DNA of 37,368 bases from Chryseobacterium carnipullorum (GCF_900142785.1 NZ_FRCD01000030.1:1-37368); one strand, 5' to 3'. Shown: positions 25,144 to 33,574, numbered from the stretch's first letter. Program-made: numbers and translations. Notes: a model not told the origin generated them from the sequence alone.

Positions 25144-26307
25144 TTATTCTTTTTCGATTTTATGAAGCTTTTTCGTGCCCTCGTACATTTCATACTGTAA
25201 AAATCTCGTTTCCAGCTTTCCGTTGAAAAGTTTGATCTTTCTTGAAGGACGTAGCCCAATTTTCTTCACAGCCTCCAGATCAGAGGAGATCAGCCAGGCT
25301 AATGTATTAGGATAGTTGGTCTTGAATGTATCCCCTATCTTTTTGTAAAAATCCTCATCGTTAATGGATATTCTCTCATCATAAGGTGGATTGAAAACCA
25401 TTAATAGCGGGAAAAGCTCTTTTTTGGATTCAAAGAAATCTTTTGTTTTCAATTCGATCACATCTTCCATTTCTGCCGCTTCGATATTCGTTCTGGCAGC
25501 ATAGAGCATACCGCTGTCAATATCATACCCAACGATCTTTCCTGTAAATTCTCTTACTCTGTTTATCCTAACTTCTTTGATTTTTGAAAAAAGATCTGCA
25601 TCATAATTTGCCCAGTTCTGGAAAGCAAATCTTCTTCTGAAAATCTGTGCCGGAAGATCCATTGCAATCATAGCAGCCTCAATAAGAAGAGTTCCTGAAC
25701 CGCACATCGGATCAAGGAAGTTTCCTTTTCCATCCCAGCCAGCCAGCTGAAGCATTCCGCTTGCCAATACTTCATTGATAGGTGCCTCACCCTGATCTTT
25801 TCTATATCCTCTCTTAAACAGAGGATCTCCGGAAGAATCCAAAGAAATAGTCACTAATTCTCTGTCAATATGAAGATGGAATTTGATATCAGGACTTTTC
25901 GTTTCTACATCAGGACGTCTGTGAAATTTATCCTGAAAATAATCAACAATAGCATCCTTCATCTTTAAAGTTACGAACTGCGAATGCTTGAATGTTTCAG
26001 AATTTACAGTAGAATCAATGGCGAAAGACTGATCTACACTCATATAATCTTCCCATGCAATGGCAGAAAGTTTGTTGTAAAACTGATGTTGGTTAAATGC
26101 TTTAAATTCAAAAACAGGAATTAATATTTTTAATGCTGTTCTTGCAGAGTAGTTAATTTTATAAAGAAAACCAAGGTCGCCTTCACAATTGACTGCCCGG
26201 TTTTTAATTTCAACGTTCTTTCCGCCTAATTTTTTGATTTCTTCAGCAAGAATCTGCTCCAGTCCGAAGAATGTCTTTATCTGAATCTTTAGATTTTCTG
26301 TGTCCAT
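25144..26307 (-). CDS. THUMP-domain 23S rRNA (guanine-N2)-methyltransferase, RlmL-like
   Basis: This 387-residue protein joins an N-terminal THUMP RNA-binding region (about 5-160) to a Rossmann methyltransferase domain. It carries LDPMCGSGTLLIEAAMIA (about 198-215), the SAM-binding GYDIDSGML (about 258), and FNPPYDERI near 302-310, the catalytic motif of N2-guanine methyltransferases. It corresponds to the RlmL half of E. coli RlmKL, without the RlmK part, which modifies G2445 of 23S rRNA; the precise site here is inferred. It is transcribed alone, divergent from another methyltransferase gene, and ends in a strong terminator. The gap in front holds an octad repeat array. Confidence 0.92.
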   Translation of the reverse strand: MDTENLKIQIKTFFGLEQILAEEIKKLGGKNVEIKNRAVNCEGDLGFLYKINYSARTALKILIPVFEFKAFNQHQFYNKLSAIAWEDYMSVDQSFAIDSTVNSETFKHSQFVTLKMKDAIVDYFQDKFHRRPDVETKSPDIKFHLHIDRELVTISLDSSGDPLFKRGYRKDQGEAPINEVLASGMLQLAGWDGKGNFLDPMCGSGTLLIEAAMIAMDLPAQIFRRRFAFQNWANYDADLFSKIKEVRINRVREFTGKIVGYDIDSGMLYAARTNIEAAEMEDVIELKTKDFFESKKELFPLLMVFNPPYDERISINDEDFYKKIGDTFKTNYPNTLAWLISSDLEAVKKIGLRPSRKIKLFNGKLETRFLQYEMYEGTKKLHKIEKE

Positions 26308-26310
26308 AAA

Positions 26311-26350
26311 TTATAATTAAAAGATTTAACAACTTAATAACTAAAAGATT
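26311..26350 (-). repeat. Octanucleotide tandem array upstream of the RlmL-like gene
   Basis: Read on the minus strand, five 8-bp units follow one another: AATCTTTT, AGTTATTA, AGTTGTTA, AATCTTTT, AATTATAA. The first and fourth are identical and the second and third differ by one base. Confidence 0.4.
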
Positions 26351-26405
26351 ATATATTCAATTTTACAATAAATTGAATTTTTCGATCTCTCAATATTTAA
26401 ATACA

Positions 26406-26438
26406 TTGCTTTTAACCGCACAAATTTAGTTATTTTTG
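26406..26438 (+). promoter_or_regulatory. Promoter of the methyltransferase/ZIP operon
   Basis: TTG (26406-26408), 22 bp, then TATTTTTG (26431-26438), an exact TAnnTTTG. The box ends only four bases before ATG 26443, so the transcript is probably leaderless or nearly so. Confidence 0.6.
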
Positions 26439-26442
26439 CATT

Positions 26443-27171
26443 ATGGAATGGTTTGAATCTTGGTTTGATACACCTTATTATCATCTTCTTTATAGTAACA
26501 GAGACTATACGGAAGCCGAAAATTTCATTACGAAGCTTACTGAAGACCTTCAGTTACCGCCTTCATCCAAGATTATTGATCTGGCATGTGGAAAAGGAAG
26601 ACACTCTGTTTTTTTGAATGAATTGGGATACGATGTATTGGGACTTGATCTTTCCAGACAAAGTATTGAATTCGACAAACAGTTTGAAACCCAAACGCTT
26701 CTTTTCAATGTTCACGATATGCGAAACCCGATTGATGCAGATCCTATGGATGCTGTGTTCAACCTATTTACAAGTTTCGGATACTTTGATAACGAAAGCG
26801 ATGACAAAAAAGTATTTCAGTCGGTTTATAATGCTCTTAAACCGGGAGGATATTTTGTTCTCGATTATCTGAATGAAGAACTTGTAAGAAAAAATATAGT
26901 GCCGGAAACCACTATAACCCGTGGTGATATCGACTTTAAGATCCTGAAAAAGATTGAAGGCAGACATATTATCAAGGATATTCGTTTTGAAACGGAGGGA
27001 AAATCTTTTCATTTCTTTGAAAAAGTAAAACTTCATACTTTGGAAGCTATTCATTCCTATGCAACTGACTGCGGTTTTGAAAGAGTGAAAATCTGGGGTG
27101 ATTATCAACTGAATGAATTTGACCGTGAGGTTTCACCACGCTGTATCAATTTATTTAAGAAAAAGGCATGA
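26443..27171 (+). CDS. Class I SAM-dependent methyltransferase
   Basis: This 242-residue protein has a Rossmann-type methyltransferase fold. The SAM-binding motif I is KIIDLACGKGRHSVFLNELG (about 43-62), the acidic loop GLDLS follows (about 67), and post-motif features DAVFNLFTSFGYF and LKPGGYFVLDYLN are in the usual positions. The substrate is unknown; the fold alone cannot distinguish small-molecule from macromolecule methylation. Its last codon and stop overlap the start of the next gene (ATGA), so the two are translationally coupled in one operon. The promoter box lies almost on the start codon. The N-terminal lead (MEWFESWFDTPYYHLLY) is a pattern I associate with a widespread Bacteroidota group of uncharacterised methyltransferases. 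Confidence 0.88.
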   Translation: MEWFESWFDTPYYHLLYSNRDYTEAENFITKLTEDLQLPPSSKIIDLACGKGRHSVFLNELGYDVLGLDLSRQSIEFDKQFETQTLLFNVHDMRNPIDADPMDAVFNLFTSFGYFDNESDDKKVFQSVYNALKPGGYFVLDYLNEELVRKNIVPETTITRGDIDFKILKKIEGRHIIKDIRFETEGKSFHFFEKVKLHTLEAIHSYATDCGFERVKIWGDYQLNEFDREVSPRCINLFKKKA

Positions 27172-27896
27172 TAACAGTCGTTTTACTGATATTAAGCGTT
27201 ATTACAGGAGTTTTTCTCGGTAAGCATTTCGGAAAAAAAGAAAAGCTGGCCAAGAATCTACTGGTCCTGAGTGCCGGATTTCTGATTACCATCTGCCTTA
27301 ATGAAGTTTTCCCACAGGTCTATACTTCCGAAGCAGGAAGCAGCCTGGGAATTTTCGTGATCGCCGGTGTTCTTCTTCAGATGATTCTTGAAGCTTTAAC
27401 GAAAGGTTTCGAGCATGGACATTTTCACCATCACAGTGAAAATAACATTCTTCCTATGGCGTTGATGGTAGGCTTATTTATCCATGCTTTTATTGAAGGA
27501 ATTCCTTTGGCTAATGAAAAGCAAGCATTATCACCCTATCTTTTGGGAATTGTATTTCACAATCTCCCTATTTCTTTTATTCTTGGAGCCTTTTTGTTCA
27601 ACAGGAAAAATGAATCGAAAAGTTCACCTTATCCTTCTCTACTGATTGTTGCTCTTTTTGCTCTTGCTTCTCCGATGGGAATGCTGCTTGGAAACTATTT
27701 CAACCCTAATCTTCAGCCTTATTTTCTGGCTATCGTAGGGGGAATCTTCCTGCACATTTCTTCAGTGATTATTTTTGAAAGCAATAAGAATCATAATATC
27801 GACTGGGTAAAGATAGGACTTGTGATCCTGGGTGTTTCTTTAGCGCTGATCATGCATCTTTTCCATCATCATCCTGTGGCGGGACATTCTCATTAA
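27168..27896 (+). CDS. ZIP-family metal transporter
   Basis: This 242-residue inner-membrane protein belongs to the ZIP (ZRT/IRT-like) family, which moves Zn2+, Fe2+ or Mn2+ into the cytoplasm. It has about eight hydrophobic helices. The signature metal site is seen in HAFIEGIPL (about 107-115, TM4) and HNLPISFILG (about 132-141, TM5), and a His-rich loop EHGHFHHHSE lies before it (about 84-93). A second His cluster (HLFHHHPVAGHSH) ends the protein. It overlaps the preceding methyltransferase gene by four bases. The metal cannot be decided from sequence; the His clusters favour zinc. A strong hairpin follows. Confidence 0.92.
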   Translation: MITVVLLILSVITGVFLGKHFGKKEKLAKNLLVLSAGFLITICLNEVFPQVYTSEAGSSLGIFVIAGVLLQMILEALTKGFEHGHFHHHSENNILPMALMVGLFIHAFIEGIPLANEKQALSPYLLGIVFHNLPISFILGAFLFNRKNESKSSPYPSLLIVALFALASPMGMLLGNYFNPNLQPYFLAIVGGIFLHISSVIIFESNKNHNIDWVKIGLVILGVSLALIMHLFHHHPVAGHSH

Positions 27897-27928
27897 ATAG
27901 TTCAATTTAATTCAACGAAAATATAAAA

Positions 27929-27952
27929 GCTCCGGATCGTAAGATCCGGAGC
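27929..27952. terminator. Hairpin between convergent operons
   Basis: Perfect 10-bp GC-rich stem GCTCCGGATC (27929-27938) with GATCCGGAGC (27943-27952), GTAA loop. The A-rich left flank makes it a good terminator for the minus-strand porin gene. On the plus strand the T-run is weak. Confidence 0.7.
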
Positions 27953-27984
27953 CTCCATTTAATCACTCATTACACAATCTGGAA

Positions 27985-29388
27985 TTAGAACTTCCAGCCG
28001 AATGTAATAAAGAAGTTATTTCTGTTGTTTTTTACCTCTGAAACGGCAAAGTAATCAGATGAAAGTATTCTGTCTGGAGAATAATAAGCTGTATCAGTAG
28101 CAGGATTTCCAGTTTCAATACCTCTTAAGAAAGGATTGCTGTATTTAGAGGTGATATACTGATAAGATGCATCTACATAAAATGATTTGAAATCATATCC
28201 CAAACCTACTGAAGCAAGATTTCTGCTGTTAAGCATCATATTGCTGTAAGACTGGTCAGATGTAGAAGCATCAGGATTCACCTGACTTACTGTTAAAGCA
28301 TCGAAAGGATTCGATACGTATGAATAACCTCCTCTCAATCTAAACTGGCTCACTCTGTATTCTGCCCCAATTCTTACTTCTGATACATTCTTATAGTTAT
28401 CTTTGAAGAAGCTGTTCAGCTCGCTTTCAATCCCTGTAACGACTTTATATTTAGGTCTTGTTAGCCCAAGTGTATAATCTACGTTCAATGAAAAGTTTTT
28501 ACTGGCTACAAATGCAGCACTCACTGTCGCTTTCAGCGGTGTAGTAAGATCTCTTGCTTCTGTACCTGTACCGTCTCCAAAGTCCGGATCATTATAGAAT
28601 CTGTAATCTCTGTCTATACGCCAGAATGTAGGAGTTTCGATAGCACCCCCAATTCTGAAGTTAGGACTTAGCTTCCCAATCACCCCTAAAGAGGCAGAAA
28701 AACCTGAAGATCTTTCAAACAAAGGTGTATTCTGTCTGTCAAAATATTCCATAGATCCGTCAGACAATGATTTAAAAGCTGCGGTATCATACTGATCAAT
28801 AGATGCATTGAAGAAATTCAATCCTGCTCCAATGTAGAGATTATGATTGTAGTTTGCCCCTACCCCAAAACTTGTCTTAGAAAGGTTTCCGTATCTGTTG
28901 TAAGCATGACCTGCAAATGACGCACTCTTGTCAGTGAAATCCTTGATTACATCATTACTTCCCGGAGATTCTACATAATTATCAAGAGACTGATTGGAAT
29001 AATTAATACCAATATTAATAAATTTCCATCCGGTTTCTGTCATTAAAGGGAAAGACATTACTGCTCCTACATTTCCGAGGTCTGTATTGGTTTTACTGTA
29101 ATCAACAGTAGATCCGGCCCATGTACTTTTATTTTTATTTCCTGCGATAGACAACGTTCCGGAAACTTCTCCGGAAATGGCAACACCCAAACCTGCAGGG
29201 TTCGTAAGCAGTGAGTTGGCATCACCTCCTAATGCTCCGTTAGCTCCAGCCATTGCATTAAATTTCGACGAACCCACCATTGGAGTACTGGAATAAACAT
29301 CTACAGTATTTCTTAATATAGAAACGTCCTGAGCCTGCGCAAAAAATGCTGCAGAAACACTCATTAATACTAAAGATTTTTTTAACAT
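27985..29388 (-). CDS. OMPP1/FadL-like outer-membrane transport protein
   Basis: This 467-residue protein has a signal peptide (MLKKSLVLMSVSAAFFAQAQ) and the layout of the OMPP1/FadL/TodX family of beta-barrels that admit hydrophobic compounds. The family's N-terminal plug region is recognisable: RYSSMVG-like STPMVGSSKFNAMAGA, then GALGGDANSLLTNPAGLGV (about 37-70). The rest is a run of alternating beta strands with Tyr/Phe-rich ends, finishing with the terminal phenylalanine (FITFGWKF) expected of an outer-membrane barrel. Such proteins are sometimes called 'hemin receptor' in annotations, without strong support. It lies 32 bp after the Gly-rich lipoprotein gene and is probably co-transcribed with it. 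Confidence 0.88.
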   Translation of the reverse strand: MLKKSLVLMSVSAAFFAQAQDVSILRNTVDVYSSTPMVGSSKFNAMAGANGALGGDANSLLTNPAGLGVAISGEVSGTLSIAGNKNKSTWAGSTVDYSKTNTDLGNVGAVMSFPLMTETGWKFINIGINYSNQSLDNYVESPGSNDVIKDFTDKSASFAGHAYNRYGNLSKTSFGVGANYNHNLYIGAGLNFFNASIDQYDTAAFKSLSDGSMEYFDRQNTPLFERSSGFSASLGVIGKLSPNFRIGGAIETPTFWRIDRDYRFYNDPDFGDGTGTEARDLTTPLKATVSAAFVASKNFSLNVDYTLGLTRPKYKVVTGIESELNSFFKDNYKNVSEVRIGAEYRVSQFRLRGGYSYVSNPFDALTVSQVNPDASTSDQSYSNMMLNSRNLASVGLGYDFKSFYVDASYQYITSKYSNPFLRGIETGNPATDTAYYSPDRILSSDYFAVSEVKNNRNNFFITFGWKF

Positions 29389-29420
29389 TATTTTTTTAAT
29401 AGTTAGTTATTAAGTTTGAA

Positions 29421-30503
29421 TTATCTGCCGCCTCTGAAGCCGCCGCCTCCGCCGCCACTTCTGAAACCGCCACCACCACCGGAAGAACCGCCGCCTCTAA
29501 AACCGCCGCCGGAAGAACCGCCATTGGATCTGAAGCCACCTCCATCATTGGATCTGAAACCTCCATTGCTATTATTGTAGTTAGGCTGGGAATTATAATT
29601 AGGTCTTGGCTGAGAATCTGAATTTCGGAATCCTCCAGACTGTGGCTGGGTTCTGTAACCGCCATTCATATTTCCTTGTCTGAAACCTCCATTATTTGAA
29701 CCATTGGTTCTATATCCGCCATTGGAACTGTTTCTGAAACCACCGTTGGTACTACCACTTCTGAAGCCTCCGTTATTATTTTGAAAACCATTTCCGTTAC
29801 TGCTTCTGAAGCCACCATTGCTGGTATTTGTTCTGTACACTGCATTAGTCAAGCCAGGATTACTGAATCCTCCGCCACTGCTTCTTCTGTAAATAGGTCT
29901 GTAGCTGTTACCCCAGTAGCCGCCATTCCAGCCCCAATATGGGTTACCGTAACCTCCTCCCCAGAATGGATCGTAATATCCACCCCAATAAGGAGAATAT
30001 CCATATCCCCAGTAAGGACTTCCCCAGCCCATAGAGCCTCCCCAGCCCCAGCCGAATGATCCACCCCAGCCCCAGCCACGGTTCATCCCCCAATAAGGAC
30101 TATAACCACCATACCATCCCCAAGGAGATCCCCAGGAATTGTCGTAAAAATTGGTCTGAGCTCCTGCAAAAGCACCCCAGTCTGAGTCGGTAGCATTGGT
30201 ATTCCAGTTATTGTCACTCCATGTACTGTATTTGTTTTCCTGCTCTTTGGAATTTGCCTGTGCATTCTGTATTACATTAGAGTCCTGATAGTAATCATAG
30301 TTTTCTCCAACTCTGTTTCCGCCATTATTGATGATCACCCCTTCTGGCAGCGTATCTTTATTAGGGTCGTAGTATACCCCATCTGTCTCTGTATATCCTC
30401 CCATCTGGGCGCCACAAGACATCAGCAGCAATCCACCTGATATTGCCAAAATCCCTTTGGACTTTAACAAACCGAGCAAATTTTTATGTATATTTTTTTT
30501 CAT
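29421..30503 (-). CDS. Gly/Trp/Tyr-rich repeat lipoprotein
   Basis: This 360-residue protein has a lipoprotein signal ending in LMSC with Cys30 as the lipidated residue, so it should be anchored to a membrane. After a normal stretch with Asp/Asn-rich sequence (about 35-115), residues about 118-200 are a low-complexity Trp-Gly-Tyr-Pro region (units like SPYWG, GWGWGG). The last ~145 residues are a run of GGFR units with Asn/Ser/Gly spacers, ending GGGFRGGR. Such sequence is likely disordered or forms sticky, aromatic-Gly repeats. I know no function. It precedes the FadL-like gene by 32 bp in a probable operon and has a good promoter upstream. Confidence 0.85.
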   Translation of the reverse strand: MKKNIHKNLLGLLKSKGILAISGGLLLMSCGAQMGGYTETDGVYYDPNKDTLPEGVIINNGGNRVGENYDYYQDSNVIQNAQANSKEQENKYSTWSDNNWNTNATDSDWGAFAGAQTNFYDNSWGSPWGWYGGYSPYWGMNRGWGWGGSFGWGWGGSMGWGSPYWGYGYSPYWGGYYDPFWGGGYGNPYWGWNGGYWGNSYRPIYRRSSGGGFSNPGLTNAVYRTNTSNGGFRSSNGNGFQNNNGGFRSGSTNGGFRNSSNGGYRTNGSNNGGFRQGNMNGGYRTQPQSGGFRNSDSQPRPNYNSQPNYNNSNGGFRSNDGGGFRSNGGSSGGGFRGGGSSGGGGGFRSGGGGGGFRGGR

Positions 30504-30530
30504 GATAACGTAAAGATTTTTAATTTAAAT

Positions 30531-30538
30531 TATATTTG
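30531..30538 (+). promoter_or_regulatory. Possible -7 box for proS
   Basis: TATATTTG is an exact TAnnTTTG on the plus strand and would give a leader of about 100 bases, but no TTG is found 17-23 bp upstream. Confidence 0.3.
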
Positions 30539-30543
30539 CAATC

Positions 30544-30626
30544 TGTACCAAAAATGTACCAAAACACTGGTAGAAAAATCTATCAAAAATAGATTTTTAT
30601 TTTTAGATTACAATAATGTACAAAAG
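30544..30626. repeat. Repeat-rich control region between the lipoprotein gene and proS
   Basis: TGTACCAAAA occurs at 30544-30553 and 30555-30564, eleven bases apart, and a related TGTACAAAAG at 30617-30626. Between them, AAAAATCTA (30574-30582) and TAGATTTTT (30590-30598) form a 9-bp inverted repeat lying on the minus-strand -7 box. The arrangement looks like protein-binding sites. Confidence 0.5.
30584..30613 (-). promoter_or_regulatory. Promoter of the Gly-rich lipoprotein operon
   Basis: On the minus strand TTG (30613-30611), 19 bp, then TATTTTTG (30591-30584), an exact TAnnTTTG. The predicted leader to ATG 30503 is about 75 bases. Confidence 0.6.
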
Positions 30627-30647
30627 TTAAAAAAATTTTAAAAAATA

Positions 30648-32123
30648 ATGGCAAAATTAACCTCAAGAAGCGAAGATTACAGCAAATGGTATAATGAGTT
30701 GGTGGTAAAAGCTGACTTAGCTGAAAACTCTGGAGTGCGAGGATGCATGGTGATCAAACCATACGGCTATGCAATCTGGGAAAAAATGCGTGATGAAATG
30801 GATAAAAGATTCAAAGAAACAGGTCACGTTAATGCTTATTTCCCGCTTTTTGTGCCCAAAAGCCTGTTTGAGGCCGAGGAAAAAAATGCAGAAGGTTTTG
30901 CTAAAGAATGTGCAGTAGTTACCCATTATAGATTAAAAACAGATCCGAACAATCCACACAAGCTTATTGTAGATCCGGATGCTAAATTGGAAGAAGAGCT
31001 GATCGTTCGTCCAACCTCTGAGGCAATTATCTGGAATACCTACAAAAACTGGATCCAGTCTTACAGAGATCTTCCGATCCTTATTAACCAGTGGGCTAAT
31101 GTTGTGCGTTGGGAAATGAGAACCCGTTTGTTCCTGAGAACTGCAGAATTTTTATGGCAGGAAGGTCACACAGCTCACGCTACCAAGGATGAAGCACTGG
31201 AAGAAGCTGAAAAAATGAATAATGTATATGCCGATTTTGCAGAAAAATTCATGGCAATGCCGGTTATAAAAGGGGTAAAAACACCATCTGAAAGATTTGC
31301 AGGAGCCGATGATACCTACTGTATCGAAGCATTGATGCAGGACGGAAAAGCGCTTCAGGCAGGAACCTCTCACTTCTTAGGGCAGAATTTCGCGAAAGCT
31401 TTCGATGTAAAATTCACCAATAAAGAAGGTAAGATTGAACATGCATGGGCTACCTCATGGGGAACTTCCACGCGTCTTATGGGAGCTTTGATCATGACCC
31501 ATTCTGATGATTTCGGATTGGTACTTCCTCCTACCCTTGCTCCAATCCAGGTGGTTATTGTTCCGATCTTTAAAGGAGAAGAGCAATTGGCACAGATCAG
31601 TGAAGTTGCATTAGATATTGTCGCTAAATTAAAAGCAAAAGGCATTTCAGTAAAATTTGATGACGATACTCATAACAAACCAGGGTGGAAGTTTGCTGAA
31701 TATGAGTTAAAAGGTGTTCCGGTAAGAATCGCTCTTGGACCTAAAGATCTGGAAAACAAATCTGTGGAAATTGCAAGAAGAGATAACCTGACTAAAGAAC
31801 TTCGTTCTATTGAAGGTGTTGATACCTATATCGAAGAATTATTGCAGACCATTCAGAAAGATCTTTATGAAAAAGCATTCAACTTCAGACAGGATAACAT
31901 CACAAAAGTTGATACCTATGAAGAATTCAAAAAGGTTCTTGAAGAAAAAGGAGGTTTCATCTATGCGCATTGGGACGGAACTGAAGAAGAAGAGGAGCAA
32001 ATCAAGGATGAAACGAAGGCAACAATCCGATGTATTCCTTTGGATGATGATGTTGAAGAAGGTATTTCTTTAGTAACTGGAAAGCCGTCTAAAAGACGAG
32101 TATTATTCGCAAAAGCGTATTAA
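30648..32123 (+). CDS. proS: Prolyl-tRNA synthetase, archaeal/eukaryotic-like type
   Basis: This 491-residue class II aminoacyl-tRNA synthetase charges tRNA-Pro with proline. The length, the start MAKLTSRSEDYSKWYNELV, the absence of the ~180-residue INS editing insert of E. coli-type enzymes, and the C-terminal tyrosine all point to the short archaeal/eukaryotic-like type. Class II motif 2 is in RWEMRTRLFLRTAEFLWQEG (about 150-169) and HTAHAT follows. The anticodon-binding domain (about 295-400) is followed by the C-terminal domain typical of this type (about 410-491; GGFIYAHWDG). It is divergent from the Gly-rich lipoprotein gene; the 144-bp gap carries repeats and promoters. Confidence 0.97.
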   Translation: MAKLTSRSEDYSKWYNELVVKADLAENSGVRGCMVIKPYGYAIWEKMRDEMDKRFKETGHVNAYFPLFVPKSLFEAEEKNAEGFAKECAVVTHYRLKTDPNNPHKLIVDPDAKLEEELIVRPTSEAIIWNTYKNWIQSYRDLPILINQWANVVRWEMRTRLFLRTAEFLWQEGHTAHATKDEALEEAEKMNNVYADFAEKFMAMPVIKGVKTPSERFAGADDTYCIEALMQDGKALQAGTSHFLGQNFAKAFDVKFTNKEGKIEHAWATSWGTSTRLMGALIMTHSDDFGLVLPPTLAPIQVVIVPIFKGEEQLAQISEVALDIVAKLKAKGISVKFDDDTHNKPGWKFAEYELKGVPVRIALGPKDLENKSVEIARRDNLTKELRSIEGVDTYIEELLQTIQKDLYEKAFNFRQDNITKVDTYEEFKKVLEEKGGFIYAHWDGTEEEEEQIKDETKATIRCIPLDDDVEEGISLVTGKPSKRRVLFAKAY

Positions 32124-32242
32124 AAACTTTTGCTGATTTTGAAAATATTTGCGGGAAAATAAATAAATCTTCAAGAAAAAGTGACTTTTGGACAGATTTT
32201 TGTTTAAATTTATTTAACATTAATCAAAAAAAATAATTTATT

Positions 32243-33550
32243 ATGTCTTTAAATGTCATTGATTTAATTAAAGGACAATTAGGTCCCGCTTTGGTTTCAC
32301 AAGCAGCTTCTCAGTTTGGGGAAAGTGAATCCGGTATTTCAAAAGCAATTGGAGGGTTACTCCCTGCAGTTGTAGGAGGCTTAGCAAATAATTCTGACAA
32401 GCCGGGAGTTTTGGATGCAATTACCAACGCCTCGTCGAGCGGAATTTTAGGAAATTTAATAGGAGGTGCATCCAGCAGCCCTGTTATTTCCAATTTGTTG
32501 ACCTCTATTTTTGGAGACAAAATCAGTGGAATAGTAAATGCTATTGCTACTTATGCAGGAATCAGCAATAATTCGTCAAGTTCACTGTTGAATTTAGTAA
32601 CAGGGGCTACGGTAGGTTCTATCGGAAAGTATGCTGCTGATAATAATTTAGATAAATCAGGAATTTCGAATCTGTTGGGTGAGCAAAAAGGAATTGTTTC
32701 TACGCTTCTTCCAGCAGGACTTTCTCTGGCATCTCTGAATATCGGTGACTGGGCTAAAGGATACAGGTTTGATAATGACAACGATGCTGTTAGACCAACA
32801 CCGAGCGAAGAGCCTAAAATAGAAGTTACAAGAAGTACGACAGCTACAGGAACCAATCCTGACAGAAATAATAATGAAGGCGGAGGTTCAATCTGGAAAT
32901 GGTTGCTTCCGCTTTTACTTTTGATTGCCGCCGCTTATTTCCTTTGGAAACAATGTGACAAGAAACAGACGACTACGACGACAACTACAGTTGATTCCAG
33001 CGCATCCAAAACGGATACAGCCGCGACTATAACTCCTGCAGATACCTCTGCATCTACTGCAACACCAATGGCTAAGACAGATGAAAACATCGATCTTAAC
33101 GGTGTAATGCTTAAAGGTTATAAAGGAGGTATGGAAGATCAGATGATTACTTTCCTTAAATCAGGGAATTATAAAAATGCTGCGGATGATGCTGCATTGA
33201 AAGATAAATGGTACGATTTTGACCATGTGAATTTCAAAATGGGAAGTTCGACTGAACTAGAGGCAGGTTCTCAAGGGCAGCTTGACAATTTAGTAGCGAT
33301 TTTAAAAGCGTTCCCGGAGGCAAAAATCAAAATCGGAGGTTATACTGATAAAGTAGGAAACGAAGCCAACAATGTAAAATTATCTAAAGCAAGAGCTGAG
33401 TTTATTAAAGCTGCTTTAGCTAAAGCTGGAGTTGGAACTCAGGTTCTGGAAGCAGAAGGTTACGGAAGCAAATTTGCTAAGGTTGATCCTAAAGCTTCTG
33501 ATGCAGAAAGAGCTGCAGATAGAAAAATGTCTGTAAGATTTGCAAAGTAG
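32243..33550 (+). CDS. DUF937-OmpA fusion protein
   Basis: This 435-residue protein joins an N-terminal DUF937/YidB-like domain (about 1-170; GLLPAVVGGLANN and GGASSSPVISNLLTSIFGD are helix-rich, Gly/Ala/Ser-rich) to a single membrane helix (about 217-236; WLLPLLLLIAAAYFLW), a Thr/Ser/Ala-rich linker (about 243-280), and a C-terminal OmpA peptidoglycan-binding domain (about 325-435; NFKMGSSTEL, IGGYTDKVGNEANN, LSKARAEFIKAAL, ADRKMSVRF). There is no N-terminal signal peptide, so DUF937 should be cytoplasmic with OmpA in the periplasm bound to peptidoglycan. It may link cytoplasm and cell wall. A terminator follows. Confidence 0.9.
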   Translation: MSLNVIDLIKGQLGPALVSQAASQFGESESGISKAIGGLLPAVVGGLANNSDKPGVLDAITNASSSGILGNLIGGASSSPVISNLLTSIFGDKISGIVNAIATYAGISNNSSSSLLNLVTGATVGSIGKYAADNNLDKSGISNLLGEQKGIVSTLLPAGLSLASLNIGDWAKGYRFDNDNDAVRPTPSEEPKIEVTRSTTATGTNPDRNNNEGGGSIWKWLLPLLLLIAAAYFLWKQCDKKQTTTTTTTVDSSASKTDTAATITPADTSASTATPMAKTDENIDLNGVMLKGYKGGMEDQMITFLKSGNYKNAADDAALKDKWYDFDHVNFKMGSSTELEAGSQGQLDNLVAILKAFPEAKIKIGGYTDKVGNEANNVKLSKARAEFIKAALAKAGVGTQVLEAEGYGSKFAKVDPKASDAERAADRKMSVRFAK

Positions 33551-33574
33551 ATCTTTAGAACGCATAAAAATAAG

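Noticed and set aside
29396..30079. Extra frames within the Gly-rich lipoprotein gene
   Set aside because: They arise from the low-complexity GGN-type codons read in other frames. The main frame has the lipobox, the promoter and a normal start.
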